64,000 nucleotides of DNA. It comes from Aradus depressus. Its lineage: Eukaryota > Arthropoda > Insecta > Hemiptera > Aradidae. Shown here piece by piece: positions 22,265 to 34,689 of this stretch. The notes under the pieces are model-generated. The model made no database searches. It saw only the letters and a program-made list of their open reading frames with translations, and was not told the origin of the DNA. Within the stretch, counting starts at the first letter, position 1. Each line of letters opens with the position of its first letter. A program made the position numbers and the translations under genes. The DNA lies in assembly GCA_963662175.1 (NCBI GenBank), contig OY759223.1, positions 4,311,549-4,375,548 of the forward strand, read 5' to 3'.

Positions 22265-22500
22265 CGGTTAAAAATTCGAAGTTGAGTTTAAATTGGAATT
22301 TCATGTTTTCCAATATCCTGATTAATAAAAATTAAAAGAAAAATATTTTCGTCAGTGAATTTTTTCAGAAATGAAATAGAAAATGTGCAATATCCTTGAT
22401 CGGGCGACTTCGTTATTATTACAAACGGCGTAAATCAACGTTTTTCCGACCACAGAAATGCAAAATTTCTTAGTAATTTCTGAAAATCCGAAGTTAACCA

Positions 22501-22662
22501 TGTGTTTTTTTTTCGTTTTTTTTTGGCCTTATGTACGATGCATATTAGCCATGACTCTTACAATGACTCTCTCCCGGTCGGGATTCGAACCCGCAAACCA
22601 AGGTGAGACCATGCAACCAAAGCCCTACGCTCTAGCCGGCACGGCCACCATGGCTCCCTAAT
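22501..22662 (-). mobile_element. Second tRNA-derived SINE family, copy 1
   Basis: On minus it reads GGGAGCCATGGTGGCCGTGC, then GGCTAGAGCGTAGGG (box A region) and GGGTTCGAATCCCGACCGGG (box B), then a short body and an A-rich end. It is a different tRNA head from the main SINE; a second copy is at 35309-35514. Confidence 0.8.
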
Positions 22663-22854
22663 CTTGTGTTGCAGTAGGTAAATTGTTTCCACGTTTCTTT
22701 TCTCAGATTTGTTTTTTGTTACTTTTAGATACCACATGATATTATAGATTTTTTCACTTTTTTCCGATGTCGATGTTTTTACTCATGATGAAACATACAA
22801 AAAAAAAAAAAAATGCATCGTTAAATCACCGACTATGTACATCTATCTGTTGTC

Positions 22855-23215
22855 TGTGAACACGATAACTACTAAATAATGAATGTATCGACACGAAATT
22901 TTATGTGTTTCCAGAATCCTCTAAAGACGTCGCCGCTTGATTTTCAGTCAAATCGGCCAAACGAAAGAAGGGATAAGGAGGGAGGCTTAACACAAAACTC
23001 TGATAACTGCCATTTTAATGAATATATTGACACGAAATTTCATGTCTAAATTCAAAACTCCATAAGGACGACACTTATTAATTTTTAGCGGAATCAGCCG
23101 AATGGGAGAAGGGGATTAGAAGGAGGAACTCAACTTAAAAATCCGAATAACACCGACTCAGGAGAATAAACGTAATTGATTAATTCGAAATGGGGAAATA
23201 CATAGCCGGTGATTC
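22855..23215 (+). repeat. Repeat R copy ending in CCGGTGATTCACCG
   Basis: Several R modules followed by the palindromic end GCCGGTGATTCACCGACGAC. The same terminal motif is seen at 44090, 48765 and 49080, so it probably marks the true end of the element. Confidence 0.65.
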
Positions 23216-23243
23216 ACCGACGACCTTCTTTTTTTTTTTTTCC

Positions 23244-23335
23244 GACCATGCCCGGACTTCAACTACATATTCGTACCACTCACAACCAGAGCGCTCTTTC
23301 ATCACTCTAGGGGTCTTTAGTGAGTAGCTACCTGA
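23244..23335 (-). mobile_element. SINE fragment
   Basis: Only the 3' part of the main SINE in reverse (CATGCCCGGACTTCAAC, then CCAGAGCGCTCTTTC). Confidence 0.6.
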
Positions 23336-23745
23336 ATAAAATTAAATAGTTTTCGAGATATTCCAAAACGTGAAAACCACACAAAGGAATCTAATTGGAA
23401 AGCTTCTCATTTACTCCTCAATCCACATAGTTCTCCTTTTTTTTTTTTTCTTAACCAAATAATTAGACTTAACCTAGTAATCAGACTTAACCAAATAATT
23501 TCAGCAACAGACTTTTCTAGATTCAAGTTCATTCATGGACGGAAATTGAGGCAACTTTACTTCAAGATGACCTAAGTACATTTTATAAGACGATCAAACC
23601 AAAAATTTCTCCAGATAAAACTTGTAGAGAAAACTAAAAGGAACAATTTATATGAAATAAATGTTTTTGTATGCCGCCTCGTTTGCGAAATATATGTCGA
23701 AAACAGTAGGAAAAAATTATCTTAAAAAACATACTTTCCCTGGCG

Positions 23746-24102
23746 CTACGGTCCTTGTAGAACCTGGGCCTCCGCAACGATCTTCCGCCATTCTTCTCTA
23801 TCCTCGGCCTCCCGTCTCTATCTTCTCATACCCATCGTTCTGAGGTCGTCCTCCAGCCAACGTAAGCGGGGTCTACCTCTTCTTCTTTGTCCTCCTTGGT
23901 GTCCCTCCAGTGTTCTCCTCTGCAATCTGTCTGGCTCCATCCTCTGTAAATGCCCCAGCCATCGGAGCCGTCCCTGCTTCACTAAGGCCACCAGGCCCGG
24001 GCTCTTGTACAGGTCCCTCAGCTCCCTATTGGTCCGTATCCTCCATCTATCCCCCTCTGGAGTAGGGCCGTATATCTTCCTCAATACTTTCCTCTCCCGA
24101 GT
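23746..24102 (-). pseudogene. C-terminal end of a LINE reverse transcriptase ORF
   Basis: On minus, from about 24102 the frame reads TRERKVLRKIYGPTPEGDRW, then GRLRWLGHLQRMEPDRL, RRRGRPRLRWLEDDLRTMGM and finally REEWRKIVAEAQVLQGP with a stop at 23746. LRWLGH-RM and RRRGRP-RW are characteristic of the C-terminal tail of CR1/L2- and RTE-like LINE polymerases. A TAG replaces the expected Trp codon just after GMRR (about 23818), so even this piece is dead. 5'-truncated; the polymerase core is absent. Confidence 0.8.
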
Positions 24103-24640
24103 GAAATATATATATTATTGTTCAAAAGTTTTATTTGAAGAGATTTTTGATTTGATCATTAATACGAGTGGTATCATGTAAAATGTATTTAGGCCATGAA
24201 ATAAAGTGGACTAAATTTTCCGCCGATTTAGGCCAAAATTCGAGGAGATCCTCGAGGAAATTTTTGTGATAAGATCCTCTTACTGAAATTGAAGTACTCT
24301 AACTTTAGATTTCAGGATCCATATATAAATTTATGTGTCGACATATTCATTTTACCTAAAGTTATTGTGTTCACAATAAAACGCCAGGTACCCTTTGGCA
24401 GACAGAGTTTTTTTTTTTTATTTGGTTGGTATAAGAAAGTCCTTATTTTGAGCTAGTGCACGACCATAGTGTACTATATTCCCTGAATAGATTACTTGAA
24501 GGGAACTACTTACGTCAGTATCATCCAGGAGAATGGAAAACATAAGGAAAATAAAACCAAGAATAGACCAAATTTCACAAATAATAAAAAATTTATTGTA
24601 TAATAGCGCAGAAATTCGTAGCTTGATGATGTCGTTGTTA

Positions 24641-24733
24641 TTAAAATAAACTAAGGGCTTCGCCCGGGTTTCGAACACGCGATGTTGAGCTCAGGAAGCA
24701 AGCACTCATACCACTGAGCTACTGGTGCTCTCC
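24641..24733 (-). mobile_element. SINE head fragment beside gene 4
   Basis: tRNA head and start of the SINE body in reverse. It corresponds to the SINE at 2814-3077 beside gene 1; the following 300 bp are also shared, showing segmental duplication. Confidence 0.75.
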
Positions 24734-25052
24734 ACATATTCTATAAACATTCTTATAAAATGTGTCCTTTAGTTTTCTCTACAAGTTTTATTTGAAGAGA
24801 TTTTTGGTTCGTCAATATGAGAGGATCCTGTAATTAGGCCGTGAAGTCTATATTTTTGGAAGGTATAAGAATGTCGTTATTTTGAGTTCGTGCGCCTTCT
24901 GTAACCCTGTTATTTTCCAGGAGAATGGAAAACATATAAGGAAAATAAAAAGGAAAATAGACCAAATTTCATAAATAACTGAAAATTTATTGTATCATAG
25001 CGCCGAAATTCATAGGTTGATGATGTTGTTGTTGTTGTTGTGATCCATAGAG

Positions 25053-27048
25053 TTAGTAGTAGTAGCCAGAGTAGGCACCAGGAACGTAGCCAGCGGAGTA
25101 AGCGAGAGGAGAGGCGTAGGCAGAGGGATAGACTCCACCCCAGCCTCCCAGAAGGACCTGCTTCTTGACACGCTCCGGCTCAGCGGGGAAGGCGAGCACG
25201 CAGGCGATGGCAACAGCCACGAAGAACTGTAACAAGAAACAAAACATTAGTTGACATGCAGAATGGCTTCTAAATACTCTTACTAAATTTTGTGTCGATA
25301 TTTTCCTTACGTTGGCAATTGTTAGAGTTTTTATGATAAGACCCCTCTTATTAACCGATTTGACTGATATTGATGTATATTACTTATAGAGTTCTGAATC
25401 CACATATAAATTTACTTATCGAGTGAGCTAAATTTCAGCTTGACTCTGTTTGTCCACTTTGTAACAGTGATAATGATAACATACTCCATCTTCTCATAAC
25501 TTGTCCAACGTTAAACCAATACAGAAATAAATATATCAATAAATATATTTCACACTATAATGCAATCTCCGATAAAATAAGTAATTTGTTAAGTATTGAT
25601 GACGATGAAAAAATCAATAATATATTTAATTTCGTAACTAATAGTTTAAAATGTATAAAAACAGTTTTATTATGATTTGCCCTCTCTATACATTTCAATA
25701 TAACACATTTCACAACAGTTGGTATTTTTTTTTTCTTTACTTCAGCCCATATTTATAATGTTGTATCTTTCAAAATTAATTTTTTGTTTAATTAAGTTTG
25801 TTATATTTTCTATTTTTAATTATAAGTTGTACTGATATATAAACTTTTATATATTATGTTATATGTAGATTTATGTGTGAACTAGTAAGGTCTTGCTATG
25901 AGATTTGTATATGTATAAGCAATAAGTTTGTAATCAGTCTGTTGGGTTACTTCGTTTAGTTGGGTTACTAGCCTGTGATTGTAACAAGACATTCCTTTGA
26001 ATGTTGTCCCACTCATTTCTATTTCCTTCAGAAACTCAGTGTCATATCACTCGTCATATGAGAGTGAAGTAACTCTGATGAGAAGCCAACCCAATCTAGG
26101 AGATAGGAGTTCTACAGAAACCTTTCATGATCGGATTTGATGAACAAAAGATTTCATTCCGTCTTTTCTTATCCTCTTTCTTCATGGGAGGAATGTCCTT
26201 AGGATATTTGCCACACAAGAACTCAGAATTCCCATTTTTGTATTCTTTCGGCCAATATTTTTTTTTTTATATATATTATATATTCCCAATTAGTCGAAAC
26301 GAATTTTTGAGTCCTATAAACTATATATAATTTCCTCTTGTTACATTTATTGAAAATCAATAGATGTCATCCTTATGATCAATAAACAAAATTTGCGTCG
26401 ATATTTTGGTTCTATTGTGAGTTATCGTGTTCACATTCCCAGACAATTATTGATAGATTACATAACTTTCTCTATACTTCGAATAGTTGTTGAGGTAAAA
26501 AAGAAAATACATGAGAATCTACCTTGTAAATTAATAACAGGATGGCAACCTGTAGATAGCCCGTCTCTATAAACTACAGTAAAGTTAGTTTGTTAATATG
26601 ACTCCGGGCTTTAACTACAAGGTCATATCGCCTACTAACAGAGCGCAATTTCGTCACTCTGGTGGACATGAGCCCGACTCTAATATAGGAATCCTAAATT
26701 TTGCCTAGCCTAAATTTTTATTTTCCTAGGGGTCTTTAACGAGTACCTGACATCGTACAGGCTCGGGAATAGTTAAAGTCACGTCCGATGGACACCGTGC
26801 TAAGTAAGCAAGCACGCATACTACTATCGGCGCCCCTCTATTGTATTCTATTATTATTATATATTATTACTAACTATAGTAATAGTAAACTTACTACAGT
26901 AAATGATAAAATATAAAAATAAATACAACTGAACTCCAGAAACTATCAACAATTTTAGTGGCCGAAAGACTAGTTGGTAGATATATTTACAAATTAGTGT
27001 TAGCTACTAAATACTAGTGATACTTACAAGAACTTTGAATGAGAACAT
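25053..27048 (-). CDS. Small secreted Tyr/Gly/Ala-rich protein, paralogue gene 4 (group A)
   Basis: Same build as gene 1: exon 1 (27048-27028) MFSFKVL with GTAAGT donor, exon 2 (25226-25053), phase 0, intron about 1.8 kb. The 64-residue product differs from gene 1 only by loss of one Gly in the C-terminal YSGGYYY, giving YSGYYY. The signal peptide and the KKQVLLGGWGG segment are unchanged. Polyadenylation signal at 24986-24991. Promoter and 3' flank are also near-identical to gene 1, while the intron differs in length and content; a recent duplication followed by repeat insertion explains this. Function unknown. Confidence 0.85.
26590..26836 (-). mobile_element. tRNA-derived SINE in intron of gene 4
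   Basis: Reverse copy with body truncated before the tRNA head (box B lost). The copy together with the following AT-rich 150 bp (26837-26990) recurs at 49366-49775. Confidence 0.75.
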
Positions 27049-27080
27049 GGTAAGGTAGATACGGTTCACTGTTAGCAGAA

Positions 27081-27118
27081 GAACTGATACGTCAGCTTAC
27101 AGAGAGCTAGCTTATATA
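27081..27118 (-). promoter_or_regulatory. TATA box and initiator of gene 4
   Basis: TATATAAG on minus at 27118-27111 and TCAGTTC at 27087-27081, the same spacing as in gene 1. Confidence 0.7.
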
Positions 27119-27344
27119 CTAAAGAGAAGGCCTTCAGACTGACGAACAGCGCGAAGCGGCACCACACCTCCAGACATAATAAGGAGCAAGACGCGCCTCC
27201 AAACTTCGTTTTGGTTTTTTTGTAGGTTTCATGCCCATTTGCATACATAGAGTAAGAGGAGTTTTAGGTGTACATATCCTGAACATTTGAACGAAATTAT
27301 GTTATTTTTTAAATTTAATTTTATTAAATATTTTATATTAACAG

Positions 27345-27836
27345 GTTCACTATATCTATTATAACTATAAGTAACTATATCTATTATAACTACAAGTAAC
27401 TATGTCTATTAAACTAAAAGTAACTATGTCTATTATAACAACAAGTAACTATGTATATTATAACTACAAGTTGGTTGGTTTATTTGGAGCGAACAGCTGG
27501 TTTGGTAATAACTACAAATAACTAAGTATGTCTATTATAACTGCAAATAACTATGTCTATTATAACTACAAGTTGATTGGTTTATTTGGAGCGAACAGCT
27601 GGTTTGGTAATAACTACAAATAACTAAGTATGTCTATTATAACTGCAAATAACTATGTCTATTATAACTACAAGTTGATTGGTTTATTTAGAGCGAACAG
27701 CTGGTTTGGTAATAACTAAAAGTAACTATGTCTATTATAACTGCAAGTAACTATGTCTATTATAACTGCAAGTAACTATGTCTATTATAACTACAAGTTG
27801 ATTGGTTTATTTAGAGCGAACAACTGCTCAACACTC
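27345..27836. repeat. Composite tandem array of 25-bp units in 102-bp higher-order repeats
   Basis: Units of the type TAACTATGTCTATTATAACTACAAG repeat throughout. A second segment, TTGATTGGTTTATTT followed by GAGCGAACAGCTGG, interrupts them at 27470, 27572, 27674 and 27797, giving a 102-bp higher-order period twice and then 123 bp. No coding potential. Confidence 0.9.
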
Positions 27837-28029
27837 GAAGTGGAACACATAGAAATCTGACGAATCTTTGATTCCCCTAAATTTTCTTCGGGGTATGAGG
27901 TATGTTTCCTCTCCAGAATGTTTCCCTCAATCAAGAGAGTAAATGATCAGATAGAAAATTACAAGTTTAAGAAATAATGAATCAACTTTATTGAAAAAGA
28001 TTTTAAACAACATTTACCTTGAAACTGAA

Positions 28030-29024
28030 AAGAAAATTGAAAAATACCACTGGTTTGTTATGCTGGGCCTCCTCTTCGTCTTATCACTTCTTGGCACCTC
28101 ACGGGCATGCTGTTTATGAGGTCCAAAACTGCATCCCATGGGATGCGTTCCCATTCCCCAATAACAGCCTGTCGAAGCTCTTCAAAATTGTCAGAGGTAA
28201 CTCCACGAGCCCTGATCTGCCTCTTGAGACGATCCCAAATGTTCTTAATTGGATTAAAATCTGGTGATTGTGCAGGCCACACCATACGCATATTGAATGC
28301 TCACGAAAAAAATTGTTGACTGCTATGGAGCGATGCGGTCGAGCATTGTGATCAGCGTAATTGCAATTTGCTCCAATTTCATGAGCTAAAGGCATACAAT
28401 AGGCTCAAGAACCATGTTCAAGTACATCTGGCCAGTCATATTGGTGTTGTGCGGGATAGGTTGAAAGGTAGAAATTCCATCCCAGACAGAAATGGAACCA
28501 TCCCCGTAAGCTTCAACGCTGGCCATATTAGCCTCGTTATAGCGCTCATTTGAGCGTCTTCACACTCTGTTGCGTCCATCTGAACTGTGCAATCGTACTC
28601 GGGTTTCATCGAAGAATATGCAGTTGGACCACTGGTCAGGAGTCCAGTTTGCATGATCACGAGCCCAATTCAGCCGCCTTAGCTTGTGATCTCGAGTTAA
28701 CCTGGGGATATTCTTGGCCACCCTGGAGCTCAAATTGCGCTCGTGAAGTCTCCTGCGTATTGTCTGCGTTCAAATCAATGTACCTGTTGCACGTCTAAGC
28801 TCAGCTTGAAGGATTCTGGCTGTAACAGTACGCCTTCTACGAGCTTGCATTACTAAAAATCGGTCTTGAGCTACTGATGTTAGCCGCCCACTCCCTCCCC
28901 CATGCCTGTATCGCACACTACCAGTATCCAGGAATCTTGTCCTAGCTCGATGGATCACACTAGCACACACATTGAAACGATTTGCGACTGCAAGCATGGA
29001 TTCACCTATGTTTAGCATTTCCAT
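28030..29024 (-). pseudogene. Inactivated Tc1-like transposase
   Basis: On minus from 29024: an N-terminal HTH region (MLNIGESMLAVANRFNVCAS, then GSGRLTSVAQDRFL), a stop after ATGTLI, continuation RRRLHERNLSSRVAKNIPRL, the first catalytic Asp in CIFFDETRVRLHSSDGRNRV, a later DHNARPHRS with the second Asp, and MVWPAQSPDFNPIKNIWDRL. The last motif is normally NPIENxWD in DD34E Tc1 transposases; here the catalytic Glu is Lys. At least three frameshifts or stops break the frame. I found no matching terminal inverted repeats within 300 bp, so ends are undefined. Confidence 0.85.
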
Positions 29025-29029
29025 CGCTA

Positions 29030-30470
29030 TTCACTGATGAAAACAATAGACAGTTCAAAAGATAAGAAATTCCATGAAAGAATATGACTTAATCCAGCAA
29101 ATAACAAGAGGACACCAACAGGGTAAAAGTCCACGCACTTACATTCTTTTACACTGCTAAGACACAAAGGTAGAATTTTTCCAATTTTTCTTTGATTTCT
29201 CACTCAAGAGGCCTCGTGTTACAACATATGAACGCTCACATTGGTTCAAGCTTCGATAAAATTACAAAAAAACGAGGTATGCTGTGGAAATACTAATAAA
29301 TAAAATTAAAAATATGATAAATTTATTGAAACTTATATTGCCTAATTCCACATACATGTACATAAATGTGTACCAGTTTCGGCTTACACAGGTATAATAA
29401 AAAAGTTAAAATCTATTTTCCCGAAACTTTTATTTATTAGCATATTGTAGTCACTTACTTAAATACATGTAATACAATGGAAGATACATAATACATTTTT
29501 GTATTAGTGTGCGTATTATGTATGAGCTCCAAGTGGGATTATCCATATTAATTGAGAGATAGATATTACATAATTTCCTAAGCCACAACCTGAAACAGAT
29601 CTAAACCATCTACATAATTCCCAGGCTGGGGAACATGTTAAATTCCCATTTGTTCAAATCCACCTCAGTGGAACACCCACAACGTTAATTCTCTTACCGG
29701 GAGGGGAAGGGACGGGGGGGGGGGGGATTAATTACGCTTTCAAATAAACTGTTGCTTATTTATTAAAGACAATGAGAAAAGTACAATTGCTTTTTTATCG
29801 CACTTTTTTTTTTTTTTTTAAGGATTAAGGATAAAAACCTAAATGAAAAGCTTATCGGTGTTCGGTTTCTGGGTTTCGGGCTGCCTTTTTAAATTACTGA
29901 ACCATTTTGAGGAAGAAAGTTGTTATTTTTACTAAAAACCTACTCCCAACTATACGAAGCATAGAGAAAGTTATGTAATCAGTCAAAAATTCGATGTTGA
30001 GTTTTCAACGAAATTTTATGTTTTCTGAACTCTAGATTCCAATTTGAAGAAACAAAAATTCTAAATGTGAGTTTGTGGACATGATAACTCCCGATAGAAT
30101 AAATGTATCGACAAGAAATTGTATACGTGAATGCAGAAGCCTCTAACGACAACACCTATTGATTTTCAGCCAAATCGGCCAAAGGGAAGGGGGATCAAAG
30201 ACAGTGACGGATACAGGGAGGGGGGGGGGGAGCAGAATCCCCTCCCCCACCCTAGCGCAGAGGCTCAAAAGTCAGTTTCGTTAAGGATAAAGAAATATGC
30301 ACGTTAAATTGGGAAATACGTCCTGTTGATGCACAAAGGACCTCTTGCGTTCTTGCGCACAGACTTTAATGACGTCATTCGTTTCCAAACTCAGTCTGTT
30401 ACTATTACAATAATATTTCAGTCTTGATTATTAATTCATGCGCTTCGTCAAACCAGTCAAAATATTAGCC
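29030..30470. other. Intergenic, low-complexity and R modules
   Basis: No gene seen. Contains a G-run at 29716-29727, a T-run near 29808-29820, an R module at 30065-30200 and a G-rich patch at 30215-30245. Confidence 0.4.
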
Positions 30471-30474
30471 TCCT

Positions 30475-30930
30475 TGTTCCTGGTCAGGAGCTGACAGAGA
30501 AACTACAGGACCGGAACCTTTCTGCGGGATATCTAAAAGCACCGCAAGGGCGGCAATAAATGGCTGGATGACCAGGAATCACATCCAGTTATGGAGAGTG
30601 GTCCCAAAGCAAAGACATTCAAAGCTCAACCCTCAGAGAAAAGGAGCCGAGAGCTCCTGAATATGAGCAGAATGGATCTAAGAGCTATGACAGGGCTGAT
30701 TACAGGTCACTGTCATATGAACAAACACCTACACAATATGGGCATCGCTAGAAGCCCTCTGAGCAAGAAATGTGGCGAGAAAAATGAGACTCGGGTTCAT
30801 ATTTTAAGCCGGTGCCGGGTCACAAGAAAGCAGGAGATTCTACTGCTTCGGGTCTGCCATAACGAAACCGAAGTAGGTAATGCAAGGAACCTGCAGAAGA
30901 ATCCTGGACTTTATTAAAGATACAGGGCTG
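30475..30930 (+). pseudogene. C-terminal end of a LINE ORF2 (RNase H-bearing clade)
   Basis: The frame from before 30591 reads ESGPKAKTFKAQPSEKRSRE, LLNMSRMDLRAMTGLITGHC, then CHMNKHLHNMGI and HILSRCRVTRKQEIL. The LTGLITGHC-N-HLH-MG signature followed by a Cys/His motif is the conserved C-terminal tail of R1/LOA/I-type LINEs, downstream of RNase H. It lacks the polymerase and ends near 30917; upstream homology continues in another frame (NGWMTRNHIQLW). A 5'-truncated dead copy. Confidence 0.7.
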
Positions 30931-30989
30931 CTGTAGGGACCAACACACCCAGGGCACACAATAGGCCTACTCTGGCCGCGGTGACACAA

Positions 30990-32890
30990 TTCAGCCCTCG
31001 ATAAAAAAATTTATATATATATATAACTTTTTTTATACTGTTTTATCTGGGGAAGTAGTATATAAATAAACAGATGGAAAACATTTGGAAGTGTTCTAAA
31101 AATAAACAGAATATGTTGGTTTTGTATATAAACACAAGTTCAAAGGGGTTTTGTGTCCAAACACGAGTGGCATTGTAAACAAAATACGAAAACTGGTTTT
31201 TCGTGGGGGCTCGACAGGGTGTGGTCCTTAGATCACTATTTTAATTTTTTTTTTACAGATCTGTTTATTAATTTGGGTTTTGTTTTTTGAGTGTGCAAAT
31301 AAATAGCTGGCTAGTTGTGATATGTAATGGGATATAACCAAGGCCAAATTTGAACTTACACCGCCCCCCCCCCCCCCCTCCCCCCCACTTCAAACAAAAA
31401 ACAAAGTTAAACAATAAACAAAAAATGTTTCTTGACCTTGTGTCTGTTTCGTGAAAACAACGCCCTCAAACCCGGATGGGCTCGAGTATTTTGACGTCAC
31501 TCACAATATGCGTTCGTCTAAACTGCGAAGTCCCTTTATGACGTAGCGTCTGTCTGTCCCCTCGAGTTCATTTATCAGCTTTCACTTATCAACCTATATG
31601 TATAGGGCAAGGTATTGTGATGTATAAAAATAATACACACATTAAATTATAAACATTAAAAAATTAATTATATTTATTTTTATATATAAAAAGCAATTTA
31701 AAAAAAAAAAAATGAGTAAAAAAAAAAAACACGGCCATCAGCTGTTTTTTAGTGTTGTGTAAAGAGAGTCGAGGCCTGGTTGAGAGGAGTCGGTCTGAGT
31801 GAACATGGACAGTAGTGTTTACGCTTAACTTGTGATGAACTAAATAGAAGTAAATTGACGGTGAAATTGTTCCAAAAAGAAGGTACTTTTATTTGTTTAT
31901 ATGTACAGAATATATGCCCAGAAATATATAACTTAAATAATTTAAAAATGACCAAAATATAAAACAAAAAAAAAAATTAGTTTTAAGAATTTAATTTTTA
32001 AGATTTTTTCCTTTGTTTTTTTATTTGTTTCAATGATTAGTTTTATAATTTAATAATGTAGATGATTTAAAAAATAAACCCAAACTATTTGTTCTAGTAA
32101 ATTCTATTCCAATTTCCCTGTTGGCCCAGTAAGATAATTTGAAAACCTTTGGATTAGATTTAATATTATATTTAACACGATTGAAAATGGCATCTCTTTA
32201 GAAATCCAAATGAAAAGTTGGTTAATTGAATTTTTTTTAAATATACGTGCACTTTCTTCAAAATCTTGAAATTTTGATACTTTTTTAGGGCCCTTTTCGA
32301 AAAACTACTGTAGAAATTAAAATTTAGTAAAAGAAAAGAGATCAAATTTCTACAGGAAATATGGTAATTTATTGTTTATTTAATTATTCTGTTTTGTTTT
32401 AATTATTATTTCATTATTATTAATTTAATTATTAATTATTATTTGTATTTTTATTTATTTATCATATATTTAACACTTAAACCTTAAATTTTTTTTATTA
32501 CCACAGTATGTAATCCGTTAGAAATTTGATGGTGAATTTTTACAGTAATTTCATGTTCAACTCTCATATAAAAAAAAAAAAAAATAGAGTAGTATGCTAG
32601 CCTACTGAGCTCAAGATCATTAAAATAGGACATCTATTTGGTTTTCATCCAAAACGACTGAAGGGAAGGGGGGAATTAGGGGGATGCTTAACATGAAAAC
32701 TGTAATAACTACCGATAGAATGGATGTATTTACATGAAATTTTATATCTGTGACCAAAACCACATAAGGACAACACCAGTCGATTTTCAGTCAAATCTGT
32801 CAAAGGGAAGGGCGGTTAAGAGAGAAGCTTAGCTCAAAAAAATTTGTATGAGAATTTTAGAGCATTTTTGTAAGTCAACTGTTGACTATT
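30990..32890. other. AT-rich intergenic with poly-C tract and repeats
   Basis: Contains a C-run at 31366-31386, AT microsatellite-like sequence, the reverse copy (about 32090-32370) of the repeat at 11870-12090, and R modules at 32630-32860. No gene is supported. Confidence 0.4.
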
Positions 32891-32892
32891 AG

Positions 32893-33710
32893 CAGTGCAG
32901 GATTTACGTATAAGCTACACAAGGCCCCCCAAGAAAAATTGTCCGAGTCTGAGTAGTAACTGAGCATTATACTGCAGCATTATTTGTCCCAATGCCGCAC
33001 GTCCGGAACGTCCCATACTCTTCACCCAATTTTTTTAGAGCGTCTTTTCAAAGAAAAAAGCTCTATTGTGCCTAGGATTTGCATTACCGATAACCGGTTA
33101 ACCGGTAATTATGGCTACCGAAATTTCTGATAAATTTCGACAGCAAATACAGGTAATTTTGGTAATTTTTAAAATTATTTCATTAATATTTTATAATAGA
33201 ACTATCACTATCATATCTATTCACTATCTATATACTTCTTAAGAGGGCGCCGGTAGCTCAGTGGTATGCGTGCTTCACTTCTGAGCTCAAGAACGTGGGT
33301 TCGAAACCCAGCCGAGGCCCTTAGTTTATTTTATCTGGGAGGTAAAATAAACTTAAGCACGCCGTCCTTCGGATGGGTCGATGGTCCCCGAGCCTGTACG
33401 ATGTCAGGTACTCGTTAAAGACCTCTGCCCTTGGGGAGTAAAAATTTAGGGTAGGCAAAATTTAGGACTCCCACAGTAGAGTCATGTCCACCAGAGTGGC
33501 GAAAGAGCGCTCTGGTAGTAGGCGATATGACCTCGTAGCTAAAGCCCGTGTCATAAAACTTAACCTAACCTATACTTCTTAATTGTATTTCAGTTTAACC
33601 CTCTAGGTATCCGAAAAATCATAATTGGCACTGACTCTTAATATCTGGACTTATAAAGAGCCCCATATCTCAAATAGCTTAGGGCCTTATCAAGTCTAAA
33701 TCCGGCCCTG
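32893..33710. mobile_element. hAT-like non-autonomous element carrying a nested SINE
   Basis: Left end CAGTGCAGGATTTA (32893) and right end, read inward, CAGGGCCGGATTTA (33710) are imperfect inverted repeats. The flanking 8-mers ACTATTAG and ATTATTAG differ at one base, as expected for an aged hAT target duplication. The inside has no transposase. The SINE 33243-33570 inserted later. It sits at the end of R modules. Confidence 0.6.
33243..33570 (+). mobile_element. Full-length SINE with 12-bp target duplication
   Basis: Flanked by tatacttcttaa at 33231-33242 and 33571-33582. Box A GTAGCTCAGTGG, box B GGTTCGAAACCC, hairpin and a tail ending TTAACCTAACC are all present. Nested in the hAT-like element above. 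Confidence 0.95.
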
Positions 33711-34334
33711 ATTATTAGCACAAACGGTGGACTGTTATGGGGATGTACATTGATGGCGATTCAAAGATGACTTTTTTTTCTATTATTCCGTTCGAAAGTA
33801 CACTACAACATTTCATGCAAAGCGACAAAGGTCATACTTGATGTAAATTGTTACCAGTCTGTAGGGACTTAAACACATTGCGCCCCTGCACCCACTCACC
33901 TTCGTCAATATTACCATATGGAAACCTGAGGGGGAGGTATATTCAGTAGCCTAGTAGGCTTCAGGCTGCCTCTGCACTCAGACTACTGTAGTAGTCCAGA
34001 AGCCCTACAGAAGTAGGTGCATAGGACTGTTTAGCATACCAAGTGTGGTTGAGTGGGTGATTAAATCTCTCCAACCAACATCTCCAATCTCTCATGTTAT
34101 GATAATGAGCCTACTCTCCATCGGTACTCAAATATAGCGTCCTTTCTTAGGGTGGGGGCAACATTTCCGGAAGGGTTATAAAAAATATTTATCTTAATTT
34201 TAATTTCATTGAAAACTGTAGCGTTTTGGTGGAAAACTAAGGAAAATTAAAAAAAATTCAGTAAAACTGAAAAGCACGGCCAAGTACGAAAATGTATATT
34301 GGATTATTTTTTATTATATATATATATTTTTTTA

Positions 34335-34628
34335 GTGGGTTCGTAGCCCGACCGAGGCCCTTAGTTTATTTTATCTGGGAGGTAAAATAAACTTAAGCAC
34401 GCCGTCCTTCGGATGGGACGTTAAGCGATGGTCCCGAGCCTGTACGATGTCAGGTACTCGTTAAAGACCCCTACCCTAGATGAATAAAAATTTAGGGTAG
34501 GCAAAATTTAGGACTCCCACAGTAGAGTCGGGCTCATGTCCACCAGAGTGACGAAAGAGCACTCTGGTAGTAGGCGATATGACCTCGTAGTTAAAGCCCG
34601 GGCATGAGTCATAAAACCTAACCTAACC
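34335..34628 (+). mobile_element. SINE truncated at box B, 14-bp target duplication
   Basis: Flanked by tatatattttttta at 34321-34334 and 34629-34642. The copy begins GTGGGTTCG, inside the tRNA T-arm, and lacks box A. The tail is CCTAACCTAACC. Since the duplication encloses exactly this part, truncation happened during insertion. Confidence 0.9.
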
Positions 34629-34689
34629 TATATATTTTTTTATCTTTATCTTTGCATATATAGATCACATTATATTTATTATACATTAA

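Noticed and set aside
27850..29300. Terminal inverted repeats for the Tc1 relic
   Set aside because: I compared both flanks by eye and found no convincing inverted match, so none is reported.
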